NCBI RefSeq assembly: GCF_028275055.1
Contig: NZ_JAQCNJ010000056.1
Coordinates: 1-50,463 of the forward strand
Source: Haloplanus sp.
GTDB lineage: Archaea; Halobacteriota; Halobacteria; Halobacteriales; Haloferacaceae
DNA: 50,463 bases
Direction of reading: 5' to 3'
Shown: positions 42,607-50,463 of the stretch, one piece after another
How positions within the stretch are numbered: position 1 is the first letter of the stretch
Layout: each line of letters opens with the position of its first letter
The notes under the pieces: model-generated
The model's input: the letters and a program-made list of their open reading frames with translations, nothing else
Database searches by the model: none
Told to the model about the DNA's origin: nothing
Made by a program: the position numbers and the translations under genes

Positions 42607-43944
42607 TCAGCCGGCCGACGCCGTCGGCATCGCTGCCGGCGTGTTACCGGTCTGCCCCGTGCCGCCGCTAGCGGTCACTCGCTCGACTCCCGGCGTCGCG
42701 CCCGGCACGATCACCAACTCGACCGACTCGCCCAGCGTCTCGACGACGATGGTGTACTGCCGGTTCGGCGAGAGCGTCCAGAGGCTGCCGTCGTCACCCG
42801 TGGCTCCGATCGATGTTGCCTCCCCGGACCCGACCGCCACCGATACGTCGGCGTCGACCGGCTCACCGGTCGACTCGTCGACCGCTTGGATCAGTACGGG
42901 ACCGCCAGGGTACGTGTGGTTCGCCGAGAGCCGGATCCCGTTGTCCGACCGCTCGAAGCGGTTGTCGGTGACAACGGAGTCGAGCGGACGGCGCTGGTGT
43001 TCCGCGTAGAGGACACGGGCGTCGCTGTCGACAAAGGCGGTCAGATCACCACGGCTGTGGGCGATGCGCACAGGATGCGTTCCGCCGCCGCCGAACACCT
43101 GTGTCTGCTCGCGTGTCGTGTTCCAGATGATCGGGTAGCTCGCGGCGACAATGTCAAGTGCCACCTCGAGTTCGATGGCGTCGCCCCCACCGTTTCTGAG
43201 GTCGCCACGGTACGACTCTCGGAGGTACTCCCCGTCGACGATGGCGGTCATCGTGATGCTCTCGGCCCCGGTGGCGAGGTAGAAGCGAGTGGGCCCGGCC
43301 CCGCCGCGCAACACCGTCGCGGCGTGGCTCCGAACCGGTCCGGTGAACGCCGAGAGGCGATTCCCGATCGACGCCAACCGTCCCCGGTTGAGTTCGATCC
43401 CCGGCGTCTCGGCGGCCAGTGCCTCCAACCGAGCCCTGCGCGTGTTGAACTCCTCCGCCACGGCGCTGATACGGACGAGGGTGACGAGCAGCTTCTGTGC
43501 GCCAATCTCGTTCCGGCTGTACGCCCGGATCGCCGTCGTCTGCCTACGGTCGAGGTCTTCGACATCCGCCTCGAACGACCGGAATGCGGCTCGGAGGCGC
43601 TCCCGTCGCTCCGTGGTCGTCTCGGCGGCTTCGACGCGTTCGACCATCGCAAGCGTTTGGAGTCGGTCGGTGGTCGCGTTCGTCGACAGCCCGACACCAG
43701 AGCCGAGGTCGACGTAATGGCTCTCGACCGACGAGCGCTCGACCCTCGGCTGTGACACGCCGAGTACGTTGATCTGTCTGAGGCTACCGTTTCCCTCTGT
43801 CTGTGCAACCACAGGCTCGTCGGCGACCGCTTGGGGTGGCGGCTCCGCCGGATCCGTGTGTGTGGTCCCACCGAACCCGCCGACCGCCCCAACCGCAGCC
43901 ACGGGAACGAGAAGGGCTGTTATCAAAACGGGGAGGGCTCTCAT
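42607..43944 (-). CDS. Secreted haloarchaeal protein (DUF7096-like)
   Basis: The 445-residue exported protein starts MRALPVLITALLVPVAAVGAVG, a Sec signal. Residues about 60-200 are helical (VERVEAAETTTERRERLRAAFRSFEADVEDLDRRQTTAIRAY) and suggest a coiled coil. The remainder is beta-rich, including a C-terminal Ig-like or carboxypeptidase-regulatory-like domain (GPVLIQAVDESTGEPVDADVSV). I recall haloarchaeal DUF7096 proteins with this layout. The ATG at 43944 is preferred because a TTTTAGT element lies about 29 nt upstream; an ATG at 43968 is possible. It is divergent from a membrane-anchored winged-helix gene. Confidence 0.75.
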   Translation of the reverse strand: MRALPVLITALLVPVAAVGAVGGFGGTTHTDPAEPPPQAVADEPVVAQTEGNGSLRQINVLGVSQPRVERSSVESHYVDLGSGVGLSTNATTDRLQTLAMVERVEAAETTTERRERLRAAFRSFEADVEDLDRRQTTAIRAYSRNEIGAQKLLVTLVRISAVAEEFNTRRARLEALAAETPGIELNRGRLASIGNRLSAFTGPVRSHAATVLRGGAGPTRFYLATGAESITMTAIVDGEYLRESYRGDLRNGGGDAIELEVALDIVAASYPIIWNTTREQTQVFGGGGTHPVRIAHSRGDLTAFVDSDARVLYAEHQRRPLDSVVTDNRFERSDNGIRLSANHTYPGGPVLIQAVDESTGEPVDADVSVAVGSGEATSIGATGDDGSLWTLSPNRQYTIVVETLGESVELVIVPGATPGVERVTASGGTGQTGNTPAAMPTASAG

Positions 43945-44070
43945 CGCCCGACGATACAGCCCCACCATACTAAAACCCTCCTTCCCGGTCATCTCGCGAC
44001 CGTTCCCACGTCGGCAGGTACTCTGAGTCGATAGAAAGCGTTTTGCCGCCTCATCGAGACCCACCACATA

Positions 44071-45243
44071 ATGCGGCTTGCTGCGACCCTCCTCGCCGTC
44101 CTGATCCTCCTCGCGGGAACACTCCCCGCGGCGACGGCCGCCGAAGCCGGGTCCTCACCCCCCGATGCCGGCGTCACAGCGACGCCAGCCGACCGCCCGG
44201 CCCTCGTCGGTCCGTCCCCCACTCGCATCGACACACCAGTCCTCACCGAGATTCACATTGCCCCCGATCCCGGCGGCGACGCCCGGTGGACCATCTCGAT
44301 CCGATACAACCTCTCCGACGAGACCGACCGCGGGGCGTTCAACCGGTACGGGCGGCGCTTCGAGGCCGGCGATACCGACATCGGCCTCGGGACAGAGTTC
44401 TTTCGCACCCTCGCCGGCGAGGCCGGTCAGGCCGCCGACCGAGAGATGGAAATCGTCCGCCCGACCCGCAACGCCACCGTTCGGAACGGTACCGGCGTTC
44501 TCTCGCTTTCTTTCACGTGGACGAACTTCGTCACCGACGCCGGCGATGGGTTCGTCATCCGAGACGCCGTGTTGATGCCCGGCAACCGGACGTGGCTCAC
44601 CTCGATCGAACCGGGCCAACGGCTGGTTATAGAGACACCTGATGGGTACCAGGTAACCGACACTCGGTTCGGTCTCGACAACGGCTCCGTCGTTATCGAC
44701 GGTCGACATACCTTCCGGGATCCACTCACTATCTCGTATCAGCAGGCAACGGTTGAGGACCCCTCCGACCCGCCGTGGCCGCTGATCGGCGGCGTTGCGG
44801 TCGTAGGGGTCTTTCTCCTTGCCGCCGTCGCGTACGCCCGGCGGTACCGTGGTGACAACGCCCCCCCGACCGGCCCGACAGCGCGCTCCCCGGATGTCGA
44901 CCCGCCGGGATCCGGTTCCGCCTCCGTTTCCGATCCGGACGGCGACGCCGCCGGGACGGACGTGAACGGGGGCCCCGACGGAGCGGGGGCGGCCGCAACC
45001 GACGACGCCGCCGAGGACACCGAGAACAACGTCGACCTATCCTTGCTTTCCGACGAGGAACGCGTTGAGTACCTCCTTGACCAGAACGGCGGCCGGATGA
45101 AGCAGGCCCGGATCGTCCGGGAGACCGGATGGTCGGACGCCAAGGTGTCTCAGTTGCTCTCGGCGATGGCCGAGGACGGCCGGGTGGAAAAGCTTCGTCT
45201 CGGTCGCGAGAACCTTATCTCGCTGCCCGACGAGAAGCCCTGA
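44071..45243 (+). CDS. Membrane-anchored winged-helix regulator (DUF7345/DUF7343-like)
   Basis: The 390-residue one-component transmembrane protein has a Sec signal peptide (MRLAATLLAVLILLAGTLPAA), an extracellular beta-rich domain (about 50-225, with IHIAPDPGGDARWTISIRYNLSD), one membrane helix (PWPLIGGVAVVGVFLLAAVAYA, about 230-251), an acidic linker, and a C-terminal cytoplasmic winged-helix domain (LSDEERVEYLLDQNGGRMKQARIVRETGWSDAKVSQLLSAM). The wHTH matches what I recall as DUF7343 and the outer domain as DUF7345. An outside sensor joined to an inside DNA-binding domain suggests surface-signal-controlled transcription. It is divergent from the secreted DUF7096-like gene. Confidence 0.85.
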   Translation: MRLAATLLAVLILLAGTLPAATAAEAGSSPPDAGVTATPADRPALVGPSPTRIDTPVLTEIHIAPDPGGDARWTISIRYNLSDETDRGAFNRYGRRFEAGDTDIGLGTEFFRTLAGEAGQAADREMEIVRPTRNATVRNGTGVLSLSFTWTNFVTDAGDGFVIRDAVLMPGNRTWLTSIEPGQRLVIETPDGYQVTDTRFGLDNGSVVIDGRHTFRDPLTISYQQATVEDPSDPPWPLIGGVAVVGVFLLAAVAYARRYRGDNAPPTGPTARSPDVDPPGSGSASVSDPDGDAAGTDVNGGPDGAGAAATDDAAEDTENNVDLSLLSDEERVEYLLDQNGGRMKQARIVRETGWSDAKVSQLLSAMAEDGRVEKLRLGRENLISLPDEKP

Positions 45244-45866
45244 CCGGCCGGGCCGACAATGACGGCCACGGCGCGGTCGGGATTGCCCCCGCAGACCGTT
45301 CCGAAACGGGGCGAGCGACCGATGACGATCACAGGCCGACTGCGGTGAGGCGTCCCTCCGGTGCGACCCCGAGGGCGGCGCCGAGACGTTCACGGCCGCC
45401 TCTCCACCCGCCATGTCGAGGATTCAGACCGGGAGCAACGACATAGGATACGCCGGTCTGTGGGGAATCCGGTAGGCCCAACAACCGGCGGTCGCCGTCC
45501 GGACTCGACACCCTCGGTGTCGACCACTCCGCGGTCACCTCCGACCGCACCATCACGGGCATGGTGACCCCCGACGCCGACGCCGACGCCGACACAGACA
45601 CCGATCCGGACGCAGTGACCTCCGATGACGGGCCGGCAGAGACGCCACCGAACCGAGAGCCAATCAAGCGGGCACAGGACCCTCCCGTCACGGCCGCTCA
45701 GCAGACGCTCGTGTTCACCACCGGGGACGAGCGGAGGTCCGAACCGACCACGGGTTCGGCGCGTGAACCGACGGCGAGAGACACGGGGACCGCAGGACCG
45801 GACGGCAGCCCCGTCTCTCGCCGCGAGCCGTCACGTACTTGACTCGCCCGTCCTTTCTGCCGGGCG
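45244..45866. other. Long spacer before the polyprenyl synthase gene
   Basis: 623 bp with no confident gene. A plus frame at 45561-45842 encodes a 93-residue acidic, low-complexity peptide (DADADADTDTDPD near the start). A minus frame ends at 45329 and from an ATG at 45553 reads DGDRRLLGLPDSPQTGVSYVVAPGLNP, which looks more protein-like but has no family. Neither has a clear promoter. Confidence 0.3.
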
Positions 45867-46709
45867 ATGGAGTATCTGGATCGCCGGATCGGGCTGGTGA
45901 ACGATCGCCTCGAATCGCTCGTCGAGGCGGTCGAACCGCCGGAACTCGCGGCGGAGCTTGAACACGTCGCGCTGGCGGGCGGCAAGCGGGTCCGGCCGGC
46001 GGTGACGGTGCTCACCTGCGAGGCGGTCGGTGGAACTCCGGAGGACGCGGTCGACTTCGCCGTCGGGGTCGAACTCGTCCACAACGCCTCGCTGGTGATC
46101 GACGACATCATCGACCGGTCGGCGGTGCGCCGCGGCACGCCGAGCGCGTGGGAGGCGTTTGGCTACGGCCCGGCTATCGTCGCCAGCGACGGCCTCCTCG
46201 GCGAGGCGTTCGCCCTTTTTTCACAGGACGAACGCGCGATGCGCATCGTCGCCGAGGCGATGGTCGAACTCGGCGAAGGTGAGGCGACGGAACTGGTCGA
46301 CCGCCCGGAGACGGAAGCCGAGTACATGACACTCGCGCGCCGGAAGACGGGCGTGCTATTCCGGTCGGCTGCGGAACTCGGCGCGGTCGCCGGCGGCGCC
46401 GACGCGTTCACCGTCGAGTCGCTGGGTGACTACGCCGAACGGGTCGGCGTCGCGTTCCAGATCCGAGACGACGTGCTTGACGCGACGGCCGACGCCGGCG
46501 ACCTGGGTAAGCCCACGGGACAGGACGCCGAGATGGACCGCCCTTCGCTGGTACAGGTAACCGACGTTTCTCCGGAAGCGGCAAACGACCGGGCACGCCA
46601 CGAGTCGGAGCGTGCGCTCTCGGCACTTGAGGCCGCCGAGACGCGGAACGTCGACGCCGTGGAGTACCTGCAGGATCTCGCCGAGTTTGTCGTCGTCAGG
46701 GAGCGTTAA
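45867..46709 (+). CDS. Polyprenyl (geranylgeranyl-type) diphosphate synthase
   Basis: The 280-residue trans-prenyltransferase. The first Asp-rich motif is LVIDDIIDRSAVRRG (DDxxD) and the second region is FQIRDDVLDATADAGDLGKPTGQD. Upstream GGKRVRPAVTVLTCEAVG supplies the diphosphate-binding Lys and Arg. It condenses isopentenyl diphosphate with allylic diphosphates for membrane lipids or quinone side chains; chain length is not clear by eye. It is shorter than the main haloarchaeal IdsA (about 350 residues), so it may be a paralogue. The stop overlaps the convergent DUF373 stop (TTAA). Confidence 0.9.
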   Translation: MEYLDRRIGLVNDRLESLVEAVEPPELAAELEHVALAGGKRVRPAVTVLTCEAVGGTPEDAVDFAVGVELVHNASLVIDDIIDRSAVRRGTPSAWEAFGYGPAIVASDGLLGEAFALFSQDERAMRIVAEAMVELGEGEATELVDRPETEAEYMTLARRKTGVLFRSAAELGAVAGGADAFTVESLGDYAERVGVAFQIRDDVLDATADAGDLGKPTGQDAEMDRPSLVQVTDVSPEAANDRARHESERALSALEAAETRNVDAVEYLQDLAEFVVVRER

Positions 46710-47821
46710 GCCGGATCGGCGCCCGTCGGGTACCGCGACTCCGCGATGGCGAACGTGAGCGTGCTCAACACGCCGAGCAGCGTTCCCACGGTGAGCGCAA
46801 TCGCGAGGTCGGTGAGTGTAAGCGGTGTCACGCCGGGGACCGGCGGGAGCAGAAACCCCGTCACTGCGTACAGAACGACCGCGATGGCGGCGACGTAGAA
46901 CGGGGCGTTCAGATAGCGCCATTTGAATCGGTCGGCGAGGTACTCGTCGGTCACCTGCCCCAGGCTGCTGGTGATCCCGGCGGCGGCGAACCACCGGATC
47001 GCCCCGTTGACCAGCGACGCAAGCACCGTTACCGCCGATGGCGACCCGCCGAGTCCGGCTCTGACGGTGCGCAACAGTCCGAGTCCCTCCACACCACCGA
47101 CGACAAGCAGCGCCGCCGCGACGACGTAGGTGATGATCGTCACCCGACCGGCGTACAGGAGGTTTCTCGCACGGTCTGCGGCCTCGTCGACCGTCGACTC
47201 CAGCCCCAACCCCCGGAACAGCGTGTAGAGCCCGAGGAGGGCCGAGAGAAGCCCGATAACGGCCGCCCCGGGGACGTTGAAGAAGGTGGCAATCGTAACG
47301 AACGGATAGATCAACAGGAGAATGCCCAGTGGGACCAGAAGCGTCCCGCGGGTTTCCGGGTCGGCAAGTACCTGCTTGACGGTGTAGTACATTGATTCGA
47401 GATCCTGTGCCTGCCGGACGACGACCCGACGGACGCTGTCGATGGGAACCCGCGACCGGATGACCGGGAGCACCGACTCGTCCTGTGCGCCGTCGGTGAT
47501 GACGATGGCTCGGACGGACTCGCCGGTCGAGAGCCTCGCAAGCACCGTATCCACCTCGTCGCCGACGGCCCGTGTCGCCCGCACCTCGCTTCCCTGCATC
47601 CCGGTGACCGCCGCCACCTCGACCTGTTCGTTCTCGTCGGCCCGGAGGCTGTCGAGGACGTGCAACCCTTGAAACATAACGTTCACGTCCGAGTCCTCCG
47701 GATCGGCCGTCGCGAGGGCCACAGCGCCGTCCTCGACCGCCTCCCGCCCCACGACCGGCGTCTCCAGCCCGGTCTTGCGGCCGAGGTCATCGTCCAGGTC
47801 GACACAGAGCACCAGGAGCAC
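46706..47821 (-). CDS. DUF373 family membrane protein
   Basis: The 371-residue archaeal protein has a soluble N-terminal domain (about 1-150) with LLVLCVDLDDDLGRKTGLETPVVGREAV, VNVMFQGLHVLDSL, VAAVTGMQGSEVRATRAVGDEVD and AIVITDGAQDESVLPVIRSRV, then about six membrane segments. The clustered acidic start (DLDDDLG) suggests a metal or nucleotide site. DUF373 is widespread in Euryarchaeota and functionally uncharacterised. The GTG at 47821 has a TATA-like element 26 nt upstream, so it is leaderless. DUF2070 lies upstream on the same strand across a 279-bp gap. Confidence 0.9.
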   Translation of the reverse strand: MLLVLCVDLDDDLGRKTGLETPVVGREAVEDGAVALATADPEDSDVNVMFQGLHVLDSLRADENEQVEVAAVTGMQGSEVRATRAVGDEVDTVLARLSTGESVRAIVITDGAQDESVLPVIRSRVPIDSVRRVVVRQAQDLESMYYTVKQVLADPETRGTLLVPLGILLLIYPFVTIATFFNVPGAAVIGLLSALLGLYTLFRGLGLESTVDEAADRARNLLYAGRVTIITYVVAAALLVVGGVEGLGLLRTVRAGLGGSPSAVTVLASLVNGAIRWFAAAGITSSLGQVTDEYLADRFKWRYLNAPFYVAAIAVVLYAVTGFLLPPVPGVTPLTLTDLAIALTVGTLLGVLSTLTFAIAESRYPTGADPA

Positions 47822-47839
47822 GCCCGCAAGTACGCCGTC

Positions 47840-47858
47840 GGGTTATTTTTGTTTTCGG
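47840..47858 (-). promoter_or_regulatory. TATA-like box of the DUF373 gene
   Basis: GAAAACAAAAATAACC on the minus strand is an isolated AT-rich island centred about 26 nt before the GTG start. Confidence 0.55.
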
Positions 47859-48100
47859 GCATCCGTCCCCGCGAGGTGTCGCTGCTCCCTCGTGAGCGTG
47901 CCACCGGGTGTGGGGTGCGGATCGACACGGCTCATCCCTGCTTGGGCCGCTGCGACCGTTCCGAACGGTCCCGTTCCGCTCGGTTTGCCTGTGACACGAC
48001 CACGACGGCGAGTGGCGCGTGACAACCGCCGGGTAGCACGTCGAGTTCCGGCCCCCGTGTCCGGGTCGGGTCGCGGCGCCGTCGACGGGGAACCACGCCG

Positions 48101-50008
48101 CTAGGTGAGCACAAAGACCAGCAGGCTGGCCGCCATCGCTGTCAGAATGATCGCGACGGCGAACGCTCCGCCCATCGAGACGACGGCGTTCGCGTGGCTC
48201 GCGAGCGTCTCGGTGCGGTCGTTTCCGAACACCGTCACGGTCGTGCGCTCGGTCGCCAGCCCCGCCTCGACGGGTCCGAGGTCGTCAACTGCCTCCGACA
48301 CGAGCCGCTCGATCAGTTCGACGAACGCCCCGTGGTCGATTGCCGCGCCGACCTGGTTGTCAGCCTCGACCGTGTTGACGATGTGGGTGTCGGTCGTCAT
48401 GATCTCCGCCACGTCGATCGGTTCGTCGGCGGTCACCGACTCGACGACTCGCCCCCTAAGCCCGGGCACCATATTGTTGCCGTCGACAAGAATGTACGCG
48501 GTGTGTTGCCCGTCGACCTCGACGACAGCGACCCGGACGCCGAGCGGTCCGATCCCGTCGATGGCGTCCCACTCGGTCCGGTCCCATGCCACCCCGAGTC
48601 GGATCGGGCCGGCCGGCCGCTCCGCCAACCGGCGGCCGGCCTGCCTGGCCGTGGTAAGCATATCGAACGCCCGCTCGCTGCCCGGCGTGACGTGGCCGAG
48701 GTCGTCGCCTTCCAGCCCGTCGTTCGAGTTGTGGGCGTCGATCAACAACACGTCGTCGAGCCCGGTCGTGCGTGCCTCCGCCGTGACCGAGAGGCCAACG
48801 CCGTACTCCACGTCGTCGGCGAACCCCGGCGCGTAGGTGGCAACCAGCAAGGCGTCGTCGCCGAACGCCTGGCCGAGCATCGTCGCCTCGCCCGACTCCG
48901 TTCGAGTGCTCCGGGTCGCCGCCGCGTCGTAGGTGAGGCGGTCCTGTGCCGCGTCGACGGCGTCGAGGATAGTGTCCACCTCGCGTTCGGTGACGAGGTT
49001 GAAGTCGTGACCGGCGGTGGCGTGTGGGGGAAAGACCAGCCCATCGGTGTGTTTGGCGACGCGTACGGGAAAGTTTCCACCACCGATTTCGCCCATCGGA
49101 CCCGGGTGGATCATCGGCAGAACGAATCGCGCCTTCTGCGTGCCGTCGGGACGACGGAAGGCGAGCACCGTCACCGGGACGACCGCCTCCTCGCCGAGTT
49201 TCTCGAAGAAATCCTCGAGTTCGCGTGACCCCTCGGCGACGTGTCCGATGAACCCGCCGATAAAGTCGAGCACGGAGACCCCGAGACTCCGCTGCCACGG
49301 GCGGTCGATAACTCGAATAAACACGTAGACTGCGGCGGCGTAGATGAGACACGTGACGGCGAGCAACTGGAAGTGATTGGGGCCGATCACCCACAGTTCC
49401 GGCGGGGCCTCCGAGGCCCGCGAGAGATACGGCGTCAGATAGGCGTCGAGGAGCGGTCCCCCGAGTTCGAAAAACCGGACGGTGCCGCTGTAAATAAAAA
49501 GGAACACGGCGGAGACGGCGGTCTGAAGGCTGGCGGGCACGGCGGCGATCAACAATGACGACTGGGACACCGCCATGACGACGAGCAGACGGAAGGCGAA
49601 CACGGAGGCCAACGCAACCACCAGCGCGTCGTAAACGAACGTTTGTCCGAGGGGTGTGACCTGTGCGATGACTCCCGCTCCGGTAACGATGGCGACGAGG
49701 ATCAGTTCACAGAGCAGCGCGAGCAACGATGACCGGTTCGGCGTGAGTTTCCCGCCGACGAACCGGTCGACGCCGGTCGTGCCGAACGACGCGATGACCG
49801 TCGGCAGGCCGATGAAAAAGATTCCCTGCCACGCGTCCCGCCCCAAAATGAGCAGGTTGCGAACGGTCGGCGAACCGGTCCCCGAGTCGAAGGCGGCGAT
49901 ACCGGTCATCGCGGCGATGATCAACGCGAAGCCGAGACTGGAGTACCACCGCGGCGCGGTGAAGATGTACCGCGACAGCCCGGCGAGGTCGGACTGGGTG
50001 GCTGTCAT
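48101..50008 (-). CDS. DUF2070 family membrane protein
   Basis: The 635-residue archaeal protein has about six N-terminal membrane helices (residues 20-245), a large cytoplasmic domain (about 250-600) and one C-terminal helix (MGGAFAVAIILTAMAASLLVFVLT). The soluble domain holds FVLPMIHPGPMGEIGGGNFP, HATAGHDFNLVTEREVD, VLLIDAHNSND and VDGNNMVPGLR, with conserved His and Asp suggesting a metal-dependent enzyme. The function is unknown. The ATG at 50008 (MTATQSDLAGLSRYIF) is the family-like start; upstream frame sequence is Arg-rich and unsupported. The GMP synthase subunit lies just upstream on the same strand. Confidence 0.88.
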   Translation of the reverse strand: MTATQSDLAGLSRYIFTAPRWYSSLGFALIIAAMTGIAAFDSGTGSPTVRNLLILGRDAWQGIFFIGLPTVIASFGTTGVDRFVGGKLTPNRSSLLALLCELILVAIVTGAGVIAQVTPLGQTFVYDALVVALASVFAFRLLVVMAVSQSSLLIAAVPASLQTAVSAVFLFIYSGTVRFFELGGPLLDAYLTPYLSRASEAPPELWVIGPNHFQLLAVTCLIYAAAVYVFIRVIDRPWQRSLGVSVLDFIGGFIGHVAEGSRELEDFFEKLGEEAVVPVTVLAFRRPDGTQKARFVLPMIHPGPMGEIGGGNFPVRVAKHTDGLVFPPHATAGHDFNLVTEREVDTILDAVDAAQDRLTYDAAATRSTRTESGEATMLGQAFGDDALLVATYAPGFADDVEYGVGLSVTAEARTTGLDDVLLIDAHNSNDGLEGDDLGHVTPGSERAFDMLTTARQAGRRLAERPAGPIRLGVAWDRTEWDAIDGIGPLGVRVAVVEVDGQHTAYILVDGNNMVPGLRGRVVESVTADEPIDVAEIMTTDTHIVNTVEADNQVGAAIDHGAFVELIERLVSEAVDDLGPVEAGLATERTTVTVFGNDRTETLASHANAVVSMGGAFAVAIILTAMAASLLVFVLT

Positions 50009-50111
50009 CGGTGGGTCCGACGCGACCCGGCGTGGTAAATCTCTCCCCTCGTGTCGACGCAAACCGTAACCCCTCGACCGCGGCCCGACGCCGACCGACC
50101 GACCGGCATCG

Positions 50112-50463
50112 TCACCGACAACGGTCGATAAAGTTCCCGAACAGTTCCTCACCCTCGGCCGTGTGGGCGACCTCGGGGTGCCATTGCACGCCGTACAACC
50201 CCCGGTCGGCATCGCTCATCGCCTCGATGTCACACACGTCGCTCGTCGCGGTGTGGGTGAAGCCGCTCGGCAGCGCAGTCACCTCGTCGGCGTGACTCGC
50301 CCACACCCGCGTCTCCGGGGCGAGCGAGCCGACGACCGGATCCTCGTCGTCGACGATGTCGACGTCGACGTCGGCGTAGCCGCCGTAGTCACCCGAGCCG
50401 ACCGCCCCGTCGAGTTCGGTCGCCATGATCTGCATCCCCAGACAGATGCCAAGGACCGGCACG
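50112..50463 (-). CDS. guaAA: GMP synthase glutamine amidotransferase subunit, 5' end cut off
   Basis: The C-terminal 117 residues of a class I glutaminase subunit; the gene continues beyond the right edge. The nucleophile Cys is in VLGICLGMQIMATEL, and the His-Glu pair is in GVQWHPEVAHTAEGEELFGNFI. The SHADEVTALPSGF segment is typical of the archaeal split GMP synthase (GuaAa), which supplies ammonia to the separate PPase subunit for XMP to GMP conversion. The reading frame is open to position 463 of the final block. A related anthranilate synthase subunit is less likely given SHADEVTALP. Confidence 0.88.
   Translation of the reverse strand, partial: VPVLGICLGMQIMATELDGAVGSGDYGGYADVDVDIVDDEDPVVGSLAPETRVWASHADEVTALPSGFTHTATSDVCDIEAMSDADRGLYGVQWHPEVAHTAEGEELFGNFIDRCR

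Noticed and set aside
1-50463. CRISPR arrays, insertion sequences, integrases, toxin-antitoxin pairs or replication origins
   Set aside because: I looked for regularly spaced repeats, transposase-like frames with terminal inverted repeats, tRNA-adjacent integrases and Orc/Cdc6 genes with origin repeats, and saw none.

Overview
The window is chromosomal DNA from an extremely halophilic archaeon (class Halobacteria). The evidence is very high GC outside promoters, strongly acidic predicted proteins rich in Asp, Glu and Ala, mostly leaderless genes with a TATA-like box about 26-30 nt before the start codon, and a typical haloarchaeal gene complement: archaeal SecD/SecF/Sec61-beta, HMG-CoA reductase, archaemetzincin, DUF373 and DUF2070 membrane proteins, a PitA-type heme protein and many families known only from haloarchaea. 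I cannot fix the genus from sequence alone. There is no rRNA, CRISPR array, insertion sequence, integrase or prophage. The region reads as core genome with a few degraded or non-coding patches.

Layout. 1-2.1 kb: a truncated small gene, tRNA-Thr(GGT), a haloarchaeal unknown, NAD synthase (nadE) and tRNA-Gly(CCC). 2.2-9 kb (minus strand): an Nmad3-like protein, a hexapeptide acyltransferase, a Tat-exported beta-propeller, a chlorite-dismutase/ABM heme protein and a site-2 protease. 9.1-14 kb (plus strand): an unknown gene, then mutS and mutL overlapping by 4 nt. 14-18 kb: two tiny proteins, then mer, an aldo/keto reductase, cofE and a phosphoesterase. 18.1-18.6 kb: a remnant of a Nudix/eIF2B-like fusion gene. 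18.6-25.2 kb: small membrane and secreted proteins, an FAD monooxygenase, engB, rnhB, secD and secF. 25.3-32 kb: small unknowns, mch, then assimilatory nitrate reductase (nasA) convergent with a NarK-type transporter. 32.4-39.5 kb: a zinc-ribbon protein, hmgA, an MFS carrier, archaemetzincin, UPF0146, beta-carbonic anhydrase, a HAD phosphatase and F420H2:NADP oxidoreductase. 39.5-42.1 kb: a secG-pdxT-hisE operon, thioredoxin, two tiny proteins and a methyltransferase. 42.1-50.5 kb: a pilin-like protein, a secreted protein divergent from a membrane-anchored winged-helix protein, a polyprenyl diphosphate synthase, DUF373, DUF2070 and the 3' part of a GMP synthase amidotransferase gene.

Functional threads. 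Four genes belong to C1 and coenzyme F420 chemistry (mer, cofE, mch, npdG) although this is not a methanogen. Protein export is represented by secD, secF and secG. Lipid synthesis is represented by HMG-CoA reductase and a polyprenyl synthase. Nitrate assimilation is present as reductase and transporter, with no nitrite reductase in view. Four genes shorter than 60 codons were found by direct reading: secG, a 57-residue membrane protein, a 47-residue zinc ribbon and a 59-residue protein.

The observations most worth a second look are the Gln in place of Glu in the MutS mismatch-reading motif, the collapsed Nudix/eIF2B gene, the secreted-protein/membrane-regulator divergon at 42.6-45.2 kb, the Nmad3 homologue, the 9-bp tandem repeat upstream of engB, and three convergent gene pairs that share overlapping stop codons.
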